From the NCBI GenBank assembly GCA_050944915.1, contig JBMNRY010000013.1, positions 1 through 30,448 of the forward strand: a stretch of DNA of 30,448 bases, read 5' to 3'. The notes below the pieces were generated by a model. The model saw nothing but the letters and a program-made list of their open reading frames with translations, searched no databases and was not told the DNA's origin. Origin of the DNA: JBMNRY01 sp050944915. Its GTDB lineage: Bacteria; Bacillota; Limnochordia; JAAZLZ01. A program made the position numbers and the translations under genes. Shown here piece after piece: positions 1 through 7,610 of this stretch (the stretch's first letter is position 1; each line of letters begins with the position of its first letter).

Positions 1-152
1 GTTCAAAAAGGACAGTGAGGCGCTGTGTAGCGTTGCTTCGTCCAAAGAACTTCCGCGAGTACAAGCCCATCGAAACGCTGCCGGGAGAACAAGCTCAGGT
101 GGATTGGGGTTACTGCGGGAGAACCAAAGGATTCCACTGCAAGGGACCTTAG
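1..152 (+). pseudogene. IS21-family transposase (IstA) fragment
   Basis: The frame beginning at base 3 reads through a typical IstA stretch: a TVRRCV-like motif, then YKPIETLPGEQAQVDWG, the strongly conserved segment around the first catalytic aspartate (DW) of IS21 transposases. The frame stops at 150-152, about 13 codons after DWG, so most of the DDE catalytic core is missing. The 5' part lies outside the window. No istB ATPase gene follows, and the next 200 bases show no other IS21 coding matches that I can see. This is a decayed insertion-sequence remnant, not an active element. The motif is read directly; the family assignment rests on known IstA conservation. Confidence 0.75.
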
Positions 153-265
153 TAATTGTACCCATGCTGAGGATGGTTATCGAGAGACCAATATGAAGCA
201 ACTAATCGCGTATAGCTATGCCGAATCACTGCGAACTGTGTGTTAGGGTGAATTGACTACGGAAT

Positions 266-300
266 GCCGACATCTACGAGAAGATACTCGTGGTGTCGGC
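266..300. repeat. Imperfect inverted repeat (hairpin)
   Basis: Bases 266-280 and 287-300 form an imperfect stem of about 14 bp (GCCGACA arms plus CTACGAG against CTCGTGG) around the loop AAGATA. It lies between the transposase remnant and the 3' end of the minus-strand lipoprotein gene. There is no T-run on either side, so it is at best a weak terminator for the lipoprotein gene. It could also be a leftover end of a mobile element. Confidence 0.45.
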
Positions 301-365
301 GTTTGCTATCACTAGATGACAGGGTTAATCCGCAATAAAATATCAACTCCCAATCATTTATCCAG

Positions 366-917
366 TTATTCGGTATATACCCTTAACCTCGTCCCAGAGA
401 CCAACATCCCCCTAGTGATATTCCAAACTGCTGTGTTCTCATCAACCAGGGTCGGTGTGTTTGCTATATCAATTGGTTTTGGCATCGATACCCCGAACCG
501 CAGGATCGTTTCATCGTGGTTTTCGATAGTAACATCATCCAAAACCGGTGGGATTATTGCTTCGAAGGCGAAAGAACCATCATCCCTTTCGGTGAAAGAG
601 AAGTACTGGGAACCACTTATATCCACCGGTTCGTTAGATATCCATATTGTTTCGTGATATAGAGTGTAATCCCCTTCAGTCAGCTCGTTAAACTGGGTGT
701 ACTCCAGATCGAGCTGGGGGAAAAGATAGTTCAGCTGCCAAGCCAAGATCCTCGCCTCTTCTCCTCCTAGGGCTTCATCGGCCAGGACGGCGACCAAAAC
801 TTCTGCTTGACCGTCTTCATCGAAATAAAGGCCTCCAACTAGACTATAACATCCTGTTAGCAACATCGCGGCACCAAGCAAAAGGATAAAGGCTAATCGA
901 CGTTGTGTTTTGTTCAT
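366..917 (-). CDS. Putative lipoprotein (DUF3153/LppM-like fold possible)
   Basis: Protein of 183 residues with a lipoprotein signal peptide: Lys/Arg-containing N terminus, hydrophobic stretch (about residues 8-20) and lipobox LLTGC with the lipidated cysteine at 23. It is therefore probably anchored to the outer face of the membrane. A GGAGGTG ribosome-binding site lies about 8 bases before the ATG. The mature part is acidic. Its last 45 residues (MPKPIDIANTP, then NTAVWNITRG) resemble the end of the DUF3153/LppM beta-rich domain, where a proline-rich segment is followed by an N-x-x-W motif; that is inference from pattern only. It stands alone on the minus strand next to the IS21 remnant, and no partner gene is evident. 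Function unknown. Confidence 0.75.
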   Translation of the reverse strand: MNKTQRRLAFILLLGAAMLLTGCYSLVGGLYFDEDGQAEVLVAVLADEALGGEEARILAWQLNYLFPQLDLEYTQFNELTEGDYTLYHETIWISNEPVDISGSQYFSFTERDDGSFAFEAIIPPVLDDVTIENHDETILRFGVSMPKPIDIANTPTLVDENTAVWNITRGMLVSGTRLRVYTE

Positions 918-1557
918 GGACAGACACCTCCGTGTGATTGGGTCGTTGCCCTTTCAGTGCTTTAGAAGCCACCTGTGGAGAGTTCACTAAAAACGGGGGA
1001 ACTTGCCTACAGCCCTGGACGCCATCGGATCAAGGGATCCGCTGTTGCTACGGCCGTTGAAGCTTGGCCTACCGGGTAGGCCTTGTGTGACCTCGAGAGG
1101 CCTTGGTCAGGACAAAACCATGCTGACTTTGTTCTAGGGTCATCAGGGAATACCTCTATCGGTTCGTTCCAATGTGGTCCGTGGTGTTGAATAGTAGGGG
1201 GAAAAGGATGGCTCCGGAAGAGATTCCGGGGCCTTTGCTGTATAATCTCTCCAGTCCCTTCCTGAGTTGGAGTTAACTTCAACCAACATGGAAGCTCCTT
1301 CTATATTGGCCGACCGTTCATGATTTCGTCTAAAGACGAAGAGTAAAGGCCCTATGGCGAGAAAAATGAAACGATCAGGGATGGGGGTTCATCGCCTTTC
1401 GAAGGTGTTGCGGTACATAATCCCAGTCCTTTTCGTATCATGATCAAGACCCCCGACCAGGGCCTGTCTCCAATGGGTGAGAAAGATCTTAGGGCCTTTT
1501 GAGGAAGGGAATAAATCCCGGACGTTGAAAAGGGATATCAGTCAAGGGGTGGATAAC
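918..1557. other. Intergenic region without a convincing gene
   Basis: About 640 bases between the divergent lipoprotein gene and the secreted-protein gene. A 91-codon minus-strand reading frame (1007-1282, TTG start) has a composition atypical of this window's proteins and no recognisable motif. An overlapping 48-codon minus-strand frame starts at ATG 1289 with a well-spaced AAGGAG and ends near 1143; it is also unrecognised. Short hairpins are visible: 1065-1081 (GGCCTAC/GTAGGCC) and 1325-1340 (TTCGTC-TAAA-GACGAA), and GGCGA at 1356-1360 can pair with TCGCC at 1392-1396. The hairpins nearest the plus-strand gene could form a structured leader, but I recognise no riboswitch class. Confidence 0.4.
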
Positions 1558-1977
1558 ATGCTTAGAAGACTAATTGTACCTATATGCCTTCTCCTTTTGG
1601 CCACGTGTGTCCAGGCCAACTCCGTCGCCATCAATTTAGGGAAGGCGGAGCCCAATCCCAAGATATTTTACCCCCGGCAATGGTCTTCCCTTGGCTGTTG
1701 GGATGGCGGTCAATGGGAACAGGCGGCCGGTATGACCATTACCCACGTCAGACTGAAGTGGGATATCCCCCTAGAGAAAATTCAAGGCCTCCAGGTCCAG
1801 ATCCGTAGCGAAGACGAGGGAGTCTGGCATGGGGTGACGACCAATGGAGGTTTGACGAATATCTTTGCGGGGCAGCGGGCCGATCAAATCTTCCAAATTC
1901 GCTTCCGTGTCGAAGAATATGAAAGACGGGGCTACCCGGCGATCATGTATGCCTATCTCCAGATTTATGCTGAGTAG
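1558..1977 (+). CDS. Small secreted protein of unknown function
   Basis: Protein of 139 residues. The reading frame is open from 1477, but the ATG at 1558 is preferred. It is preceded by an AAGGGGTGG ribosome-binding site and gives a classical signal peptide: MLRR, then a hydrophobic core IVPICLLLLATC, with likely cleavage after VQA. Residues upstream of this Met would bury the signal peptide. The mature part of about 115 residues contains several Trp and Gly and alternating hydrophobic patterns typical of a beta-rich extracellular domain (for example HVRLKWDIPL, QIFQIRFRVEEY). I do not recognise the family. It lies 62 bases before the HgdA/B-like unit in the same direction; a functional link is not evident. 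Confidence 0.6.
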   Translation: MLRRLIVPICLLLLATCVQANSVAINLGKAEPNPKIFYPRQWSSLGCWDGGQWEQAAGMTITHVRLKWDIPLEKIQGLQVQIRSEDEGVWHGVTTNGGLTNIFAGQRADQIFQIRFRVEEYERRGYPAIMYAYLQIYAE

Positions 1978-2039
1978 TCGGCAAAGGGAAATCCACCGTT
2001 GCCAGCGAAGTACATCATAAAAGGGAGCAATAGGTAGTT

Positions 2040-2987
2040 ATGGCGAAAATTGGCATACCGATGACCCTATCTTATTACGAATACTACCCTTTCTGGCGTA
2101 GTTGGCTTGAAGACTTGGGTCTGGAGGTCATCACCTCGCCACCGACGACCAGGGAAATCCTCGACTGGGGTGTACAGCAGACGGTAAACGATGCCTGTGT
2201 GCCCATTAAATTGATCCACGGCCATGTGGTCTACTTGAAGGATAAGGTCGATTGGATTTTCATTCCCCGGATGGTACAGGTGGCTGCTAAAGAGACCTTC
2301 TGTCCTAAGTTTTTGGGATTGCCCGATTTGCTGCGGGCCAGTATTAAGAATTTGCCCCCCTTGCTTAGCCCCCGGGTGGCCCTACCCTATGGTCGTCTAT
2401 CCCTGTATACCCTTTGTGGACGGACGGCTAAGGAGCTAGGCTATTCCTATTGGGCTGGTTACCAAGCGGGTAGGAAGGCCTTGGCGGAGTGGCGGTTATA
2501 CCAAGATAAAATCCACTCCGGCCTGTTGCCCCGGGAAGCCCTAGGTCTACGACCCCGCTGGAAGGTTCAGGGCAAGCCCATCCGTTTAGCCCTGTTGGGT
2601 TATCCCTATCTCGTCAATGATGACTACATCTCCGGCAACATTTTACCCCTATTGGAAAAATTAAATGTCCAAGTTTTCACCGCCGATATGGCGCCCCATC
2701 CTCAACGGCTGGCGGAGCGGATGCCGAAAACCCTTTTCTGGCATTACAGCAACCAGGTCCTCTGGGCTTGCATGTACTTTCTCGAACGAAATTTGGTCGA
2801 TGGTGTCATCCATTTGACGGCCTTTAGCTGTGGTCCCGATGCCATGGTTTCCAAATTATTGGAATTGGAAACGAAAGGGAAGATTCCTTTCACCACCTTG
2901 ACCCTTGATGAACACACGGGGCAAGCGGGGATTGTCACCAGAGTGGAAGCCTTTTTAGATATGCTCACCAGAAAGAGGGCTGGGTAA
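2040..2987 (+). CDS. HgdA/B-like (DUF2229-type) acyl-CoA dehydratase-related protein, subunit 1
   Basis: Protein of 315 residues of the kind annotated 'acyl-CoA dehydratase activase-related' or 'CoA protein activase' (DUF2229, distant 2-hydroxyglutaryl-CoA dehydratase component). Three cysteines line up with those of the following gene: C53 (NDACVPIK), C88 (ETFCPKFLG) and C264 (AFSCGPDA). In HgdA/B relatives three such cysteines hold an iron-sulfur cluster. The C terminus carries LTLDEHTGQAGIVTRVEAF, which is repeated in subunit 2. The stop overlaps the next ATG by one base (TAATG), so the two are translationally coupled. The likely role is the electron-accepting, cluster-binding half of an ATP-driven reductase fed by the activase at 4098. 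The substrate is unknown. In many genomes these domains are fused in one large polypeptide; here they are separate genes. Confidence 0.75.
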   Translation: MAKIGIPMTLSYYEYYPFWRSWLEDLGLEVITSPPTTREILDWGVQQTVNDACVPIKLIHGHVVYLKDKVDWIFIPRMVQVAAKETFCPKFLGLPDLLRASIKNLPPLLSPRVALPYGRLSLYTLCGRTAKELGYSYWAGYQAGRKALAEWRLYQDKIHSGLLPREALGLRPRWKVQGKPIRLALLGYPYLVNDDYISGNILPLLEKLNVQVFTADMAPHPQRLAERMPKTLFWHYSNQVLWACMYFLERNLVDGVIHLTAFSCGPDAMVSKLLELETKGKIPFTTLTLDEHTGQAGIVTRVEAFLDMLTRKRAG

Positions 2988-4084
2988 TGAAGATCACCTT
3001 TCCTCACATGGGCAGTTCAGATATTGCCATCGTCGAATTGTTACGCGGTTTCGGTAACGAAGTGATTCCACCGCCACCGCCGACTAAACGGACCCTCGAT
3101 CTAGGGACCAGGTATGCACCGGAATTTGCCTGCCTGCCCTTTAAGATTTTGTTAGGCACCTATTTAGAAGCCATTGAAATGGGTGCCGATACCATCATAT
3201 CTTCCGGTGGAGTAGGGCCTTGTCGGGCAGGATACTATCTCTATCTACAAGACCGGATCTTAAAAGACCTAGGCTATGATGTGCAGACCATCGTCCTGGA
3301 ACCGCCCCGGGGCCATTTCGTTGATCTCCTGCGGAAGATTAAGGGCCTAATCAATGTTCCTTGGAGTCAGGCTTGGCGAACCATCCGCCTCGCTTGGGGG
3401 AAACTGCACCTGTTAGATCACGTTGAAGAGCGGGCCTACTACCTTCGTCCTCGGGAAATGGTTCAAGGCATGACCACCCAGGTGATGAAAAAATGCTTCT
3501 CTCTCATCGAAAAGGCAGCGGACCTTAAGGAGTTAAGGGAGGCTCGCCATCAAGTAGAAGAAACATTAAATTCCATCCCCTTAGATCCCACAGCTCAGCC
3601 ATTGAAAGTGGGTATCATCGGGGAAATCTACGTGGTTTTAGAACCCTTCTCCAATGGCGATGTGGCCGAGACCTTAGGGGAGTTAGGGGTAGAAGTCGAC
3701 CGGTCCATTTATCTAACTAGCTGGACCAAGGAAAACGCCTTTTTAGACTTCTTCCGGATCGAGGCTGAACGGGATGCCCAGTACTGGGCCCGGCCCTATC
3801 TTCAGGAAAAGATCGGTGGTCACGGGATCGTCAGTGTCGGCAAGACCGTTATGTATGCCCGTGATGGTTACCATGGAGTCGTTCATTTGGCCCCCTTTAC
3901 CTGTATCCCCGAGATTGTAGCCAAAGGCATTTTGGCCAAGGTCAGTGCCGATCATAATATTCCGGTCTTAACCCTTTATCTAGATGAACATACGGGCAAA
4001 GAAGGCGTCCGCACCCGTCTGGAAGCCTTCGTCGATCTCATCCGGTTTGGCCATCGCCAGCAAGTCGCGGAGGGCCCTTACTAG
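2987..4084 (+). CDS. HgdA/B-like (DUF2229-type) acyl-CoA dehydratase-related protein, subunit 2
   Basis: Protein of 365 residues, paralogous to the preceding gene. The shared pattern is a short N-terminal P-rich turn (IPPPPPTKRTLDLG), a cysteine in EFACLPFKILLG (C49), one in GGVGPCRAGYY (C79), one in PFTCIPEI (C306), and the terminal LYLDEHTGKEGVRTRLEAF. The three cysteines are the candidate iron-sulfur ligands. The start overlaps the upstream stop by one base, and the downstream activase begins 13 bases after its stop. The arrangement suggests a heterodimer with subunit 1, like HgdAB, BcrBC or the double-cubane cluster proteins of this superfamily. Unlike true dehydratases, no CoA transferase, thioesterase or acyl-CoA substrate gene is next to it, so a dehydratase function should not be assumed. 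Confidence 0.75.
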   Translation: MKITFPHMGSSDIAIVELLRGFGNEVIPPPPPTKRTLDLGTRYAPEFACLPFKILLGTYLEAIEMGADTIISSGGVGPCRAGYYLYLQDRILKDLGYDVQTIVLEPPRGHFVDLLRKIKGLINVPWSQAWRTIRLAWGKLHLLDHVEERAYYLRPREMVQGMTTQVMKKCFSLIEKAADLKELREARHQVEETLNSIPLDPTAQPLKVGIIGEIYVVLEPFSNGDVAETLGELGVEVDRSIYLTSWTKENAFLDFFRIEAERDAQYWARPYLQEKIGGHGIVSVGKTVMYARDGYHGVVHLAPFTCIPEIVAKGILAKVSADHNIPVLTLYLDEHTGKEGVRTRLEAFVDLIRFGHRQQVAEGPY

Positions 4085-4097
4085 GAGGTCATTGAAC

Positions 4098-5087
4098 GTG
4101 AGCATCTATTTAGGAATTGATGTCGGCTCGGTAAGTACCAATCTAGTCGTCTTGGATGCCACAGGCGAGGTGTTAGCAACGCTGTACCTACGAACCAGTG
4201 GTCGTCCAATCCAAGCCTTGCAGGAGGGTCTTGCCGAACTAGGCCGGGAATTCGGTCATCTGAAGGTACGGGGTGTAGGCACCACCGGCAGCGGACGGCG
4301 ATTGGCAGCTTTGATTGTCGGTGCCGATGCGGTAAAAAACGAGATAACCGCCCATGCGGTGGCCGGTTTGCGGGAAGTACCGGATCTGCAGACGGTACTG
4401 GAGATCGGTGGTCAAGATTCGAAAATTATCATCATCCGCGATGGTGTCGTCGTCGATTTTGCTATGAACACCGTTTGTGCCGCCGGGACCGGCTCCTTCC
4501 TCGACCACCAAGCAAGCCGCATGAACATCCCCATCGAAAAATTCGGGGAGTTGGCCCTCCGATCGGAATCACCGGTGCGGATCGCCGGTCGCTGTTGTGT
4601 TTTTGCCGAATCGGATATGATCCACAAACAACAGATGGGCCATAATGAGGCCGATATCATCGCTGGTTTATGTGAAGCCCTGGTCCGTAATTACTTAAAC
4701 AATGTGGGTAAGGGCAAAGAGATCTTAGGCCCCGTCCTCTTCCAAGGGGGAGTGGCGGCCAATGTCGGCATCAAAAACGCCTTCGAAAAGGCTTTAGGCA
4801 TGCCGGTCATCGTTCCCACCCACCACGGAGTCATGGGAGCCATCGGCGGGGGACTCTTGGCCATGGAAGCCGACCATGGCGCTCCCTCCCGGTTCAAAGG
4901 TTTTTCCGTTGCCCAAAGGGAGTATGCCACCAACAGCTTCGAATGTCCCGATTGCCCCAACCATTGTGAAGTGGCCCAGGTGATCGAAGATGGGCAGGTC
5001 GTCGGTCGTTGGGGTGACCGCTGTGGCAAGTGGACGGCTAGCCCCGATGTCACCGATCGGGCTCGGGTGGCTAGCTGTATCGATTAG
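4098..5087 (+). CDS. BadF/BadG/BcrA/BcrD-type ATPase (HgdC-like activase)
   Basis: ASKHA-fold ATPase of 329 residues, member of the (R)-2-hydroxyglutaryl-CoA dehydratase activator family. Visible motifs are the phosphate-1 loop GIDVGSVSTN (6-15), EIGGQDSKII (102-111), CAAGTGSFLD with the bridging [4Fe-4S] ligand C127, GRCCVFAESDMIHK with C166, and the late GAIGGG loop. Such activators form a homodimer around one [4Fe-4S] cluster and use ATP to push an electron into an HgdA/B-type partner; the two upstream genes are the obvious partners. The GTG start at 4098 is chosen because AGGAGG (4083-4088) is well placed and the family N terminus begins there; the frame is open further upstream. Unusually for a plain HgdC, the C terminus carries four more cysteines (C283, C286, C290, C309; CxxCxxxC plus C), a possible second cluster site. 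Confidence 0.9.
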   Translation: MSIYLGIDVGSVSTNLVVLDATGEVLATLYLRTSGRPIQALQEGLAELGREFGHLKVRGVGTTGSGRRLAALIVGADAVKNEITAHAVAGLREVPDLQTVLEIGGQDSKIIIIRDGVVVDFAMNTVCAAGTGSFLDHQASRMNIPIEKFGELALRSESPVRIAGRCCVFAESDMIHKQQMGHNEADIIAGLCEALVRNYLNNVGKGKEILGPVLFQGGVAANVGIKNAFEKALGMPVIVPTHHGVMGAIGGGLLAMEADHGAPSRFKGFSVAQREYATNSFECPDCPNHCEVAQVIEDGQVVGRWGDRCGKWTASPDVTDRARVASCID

Positions 5088-6337
5088 ACCCAATGGCCTT
5101 CATGGGCGGGATGATCATCATCCCGTCCTTCCTTTTTTTGCCCCGCTAAGAGCCTTTGGGGATCGATCAAGAACCAAGCTAAGACTAATACGATGCCGGC
5201 CAAGGCAGCGGCACCGAAAAACATAGGTCTACGGCCCAAGGCGCTGGCTAAGCCGAAGGTAGGCGGTCCTAGGGCGACGCCGAAAAAGCGGACCGTTCCG
5301 TACAAGCTGGTGACTAGTCCCCGTTCACTGGTCGGGGCGGCTCCGGTGATCAAGAGATTTATAGGGGGTAGGGTGGAGCCAATACTGATCCCCAAAAGGG
5401 TCATAGTGATCATAAAAGGCACTAAACCTGTAAACAGGGCAGCCCCTACGAGACTGATACCCGCTAAAGCCACACCGACCAAGATCACCGGCTTGAGAAA
5501 CTGGCGCCTATTCTGCAAAAGGAAGCCCGATAAATAAGAAACAAGGGCCATGGCGCCCACAGGAATGGCGATGACAAATCCTTTGCGAAAACCACGGATA
5601 TCAAAACGACCTTCCAAATCATCGGAAAGAAAGCTCAGGACACCGAAGAGGAGGAAGAGGACCAGCATACCGACCATGTAACTAGCCAACAAAGGGACGG
5701 CCTTTTTCTTGAAGATCCCCTTCAATCCTTGCCAGTATTCCCCAAGGCTCCGTTTGTTTTCTTCCTTAACCTCCTCCTTGATGACGAACCAAACTAGGGC
5801 TGCTACCGGTAGGGCCGCGACACCGTAGGCGAAAAAGGGAGCAAACCAAGCGATAAGACCCACTAAGGAACCTAAGATGGGGCTGAGCACCTTGCCTAGC
5901 CCGTTGGAGGCTTCTAATAGGCCTAGGGTTTTGACCCGTTCTTCGGAGGTGAAGATGTCACCGGTGAGGGCCATGGCCAGCTGGTAGGTACCGCCGGCAC
6001 CGATCCCTTGGACAATCCGGCCGGCGATGACCATCCCGTAGGGTTTAGCTAAGAGCAAGGCCGCAAAACCGGCGATGAGGCCTCCGATACCGTAAATGGC
6101 CAAGAAGGGGGCCATGACCGTTTTGCGGCCTACATGATCCGATAGGGCTCCAGTAAAGGGGATCAACAACCCTGCGGGTAGGGAAAAGGCGGTGATGATC
6201 AAACCCACCTGAAAGGGGGTTAAATCCATGGCCCGTTGAAGCTGGGGAAAGACGGGAATGAGCATGGAGTTGCCGAGGACCATGACGAAGGGTACCGCGG
6301 CCAGTACGGCGAACTGGGCTTTCATTTTGCTTTTCAT
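5084..6337 (-). CDS. MFS transporter (DHA1-type drug/proton antiporter family)
   Basis: Protein of 417 residues with about 12 hydrophobic segments and a long cytoplasmic loop in the middle (EEVKEENKRSLGEYWQ), as expected for the major facilitator superfamily. Hallmarks are the loop 2-3 motif GALSDHVGRKTVM (motif A), GRIVQGIGAGGTYQLA in TM4 (motif B) and a Gly/Pro-rich LSPILGSLVG segment in TM5 (motif C-like of drug:H+ antiporters). The role is probably proton-driven efflux of a small molecule; the substrate cannot be told. A GGAGGT site lies 12 bases before the first ATG; an internal ATG five codons in is further away. The stop overlaps the convergent activase gene by 4 bases, and its histidine/aspartate-rich tail (RDDDHPAHEGH) is encoded by the terminator of that unit. 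Confidence 0.85.
   Translation of the reverse strand: MKSKMKAQFAVLAAVPFVMVLGNSMLIPVFPQLQRAMDLTPFQVGLIITAFSLPAGLLIPFTGALSDHVGRKTVMAPFLAIYGIGGLIAGFAALLLAKPYGMVIAGRIVQGIGAGGTYQLAMALTGDIFTSEERVKTLGLLEASNGLGKVLSPILGSLVGLIAWFAPFFAYGVAALPVAALVWFVIKEEVKEENKRSLGEYWQGLKGIFKKKAVPLLASYMVGMLVLFLLFGVLSFLSDDLEGRFDIRGFRKGFVIAIPVGAMALVSYLSGFLLQNRRQFLKPVILVGVALAGISLVGAALFTGLVPFMITMTLLGISIGSTLPPINLLITGAAPTSERGLVTSLYGTVRFFGVALGPPTFGLASALGRRPMFFGAAALAGIVLVLAWFLIDPQRLLAGQKKEGRDDDHPAHEGHWV
5104..5139 (+). terminator. Intrinsic terminator inside the convergent MFS gene
   Basis: Bases 5104-5114 pair with 5118-5128 (GGGCGGGATGA against TCATCCCGTCC, loop TCA, one G-U pair). A pyrimidine stretch ending in seven T (5133-5139) follows. 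It is well placed to end the plus-strand activase unit, whose stop is at 5087, but it lies entirely inside the last codons of the minus-strand MFS gene. Confidence 0.7.
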
Positions 6338-6471
6338 AGATCTGTCCCGACCTCCACATCCTACAAAAGTACGTCTATTATTTGTTAAAGGCTCCCGAGC
6401 TATTCACCCCCCCTTGGGGACCGCGCATATGTTAAAGGGAGGCAAGGTGACTTAGGAAAGGAGTTTTGACC

Positions 6472-7581
6472 ATGGGTAAGGGAACCATCCGCCGTTTCTT
6501 CCCGGGGAACAACACGCCGCAGGGTTTTTTCCCCTTCTATCGGTATATCATCCCCGAGGACGCAATGCGGATCTTCATTTTTAAAGGGGGGCCGGGCTCC
6601 GGCAAGTCGACCTTGATGAAGGAAATCGGGGCCCAGGTTAACAAACGGGGTTTCCCTGTGGAATACCACCATTGTTCGTCCGATCCCCCTTCCGTCGATG
6701 CCGTTGCTTTTCCCACCATCGGTGTTGCCCTCATCGACGGCACAAAGCCCCACATCATCGATCCCCAATATCCGGGATGTGTCGATGAAATCATCGATTT
6801 AGGGGTCTATTGGCGGCAGCGGGGTCTCATCGACTCCCGGGGGGCCATTATCGCCTGTACCCGGGAAGTAAGCAGGACCTTTGCCCGGGCCTATCAGTAT
6901 CTAAAGGCGGCCAAAGCCATCTACGAAAACTGGCAGCAAACCAATGGTTACCGCCTCCAGTGGGGCTTAGTCTATGAAAAGACCCGCCTGTTGGAGGAAG
7001 TGGTGGCCGACCAGCAGCCGAAAGAGGCCCCGGGGCGGGAACGTCATCTTTTTGCCCGGGCTATCACTTCCCAAGGGATGGTCAGCCATGTGGCAACAGG
7101 GGTTTTACCGGGGATCGAGGAGGTTTACCTGGTGCGGGGAGAGCCGGGCACCGGTAAATCCTATCTGGTGGAGAATCTGGGCAAGATGGCCCTGGCCAGA
7201 GGTTTCGATGTGGAGTTTTTCCATCACCCCCTGGATCCTGATCGGGTGGAACATCTGACCATCCCCCAGTTATCGTTAGCGGTAGTCACCGGGATCCAAG
7301 AAGGGATCGATGGAGGTGCCACCATCAAAGCTATCTTTGACATGGATAGCTGTTTGGCTCCTGCCGATGGGCATCAGCGGGCCATCATCGAAGAGGACCG
7401 GGCCAACCTCAAGCTCCTTATGCAGCGGGCTATCGCCCATTTAGCTGAAGCCAAGAAACGCCATGATCAACTGGAAGGCTATTATCTGCCCCATATTGAC
7501 TTTGCCGCCATGGAGGGCTTGGGCGAGGAGTTGGTGGAACAGATCCTCTTGTACGGAGTGCGGAGGGCGACTAGGATCTAA
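6472..7581 (+). CDS. Tandem P-loop ATPase, PRK06851 family
   Basis: Protein of 369 residues with two homologous nucleotide-binding halves. The first has Walker A GGPGSGKST (39-47) after RIFIFKG; the second has GEPGTGKSY (223-231) after EVYLVRG. After each half comes an equivalent segment (VEYHHCSSDPPSVDAV and VEFFHHPLDPDRVEHL), showing an internal duplication. This matches the uncharacterised PRK06851 family of Bacillota. Function is unknown; ATP or GTP binding is the only firm inference. The ATG at 6472 has a GAAAGGAG site 8 bases upstream; an in-frame TTG two codons earlier is a poorer choice. It is monocistronic: the MFS gene upstream is divergent and nadE downstream is convergent. Confidence 0.8.
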   Translation: MGKGTIRRFFPGNNTPQGFFPFYRYIIPEDAMRIFIFKGGPGSGKSTLMKEIGAQVNKRGFPVEYHHCSSDPPSVDAVAFPTIGVALIDGTKPHIIDPQYPGCVDEIIDLGVYWRQRGLIDSRGAIIACTREVSRTFARAYQYLKAAKAIYENWQQTNGYRLQWGLVYEKTRLLEEVVADQQPKEAPGRERHLFARAITSQGMVSHVATGVLPGIEEVYLVRGEPGTGKSYLVENLGKMALARGFDVEFFHHPLDPDRVEHLTIPQLSLAVVTGIQEGIDGGATIKAIFDMDSCLAPADGHQRAIIEEDRANLKLLMQRAIAHLAEAKKRHDQLEGYYLPHIDFAAMEGLGEELVEQILLYGVRRATRI

Positions 7582-7584
7582 AAA

Positions 7585-7610
7585 GGGTAGAAGGGGATTC
7601 CCCTCTACCC
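7585..7610. terminator. Bidirectional hairpin terminator between convergent genes
   Basis: Bases 7585-7596 pair with 7600-7610 (GGGTAGAAGGGG against CCCCTCTACCC, one bulged base, loop ATT). On the minus strand the stem is followed directly by a run of five T, giving a good intrinsic terminator for nadE-side transcription. In the plus direction the downstream T-run is weak. It fills the gap between the stops at 7581 and 7611. Confidence 0.75.

Noticed and set aside
266..300. Inverted repeat as a terminal repeat of the IS21 remnant
   Set aside because: IS21 ends normally start with TG and carry multiple internal repeats; only one hairpin is present here and no target duplication can be seen.
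316..657. 113-codon plus-strand frame
   Set aside because: It lies antisense to the lipoprotein gene, which has a lipobox, ribosome-binding site and sensible composition.
1007..1282. 91-codon minus-strand frame in the 918-1557 gap
   Set aside because: TTG start with poorly spaced ribosome-binding site, no motif, composition rich in Pro/Arg/His/Trp as in chance frames; described only within the intergenic entry.
3984..4097. Longer N terminus for the activase gene
   Set aside because: It would overlap the upstream gene by about 100 bases and adds residues unlike the family; GTG 4098 has a well-placed AGGAGG.
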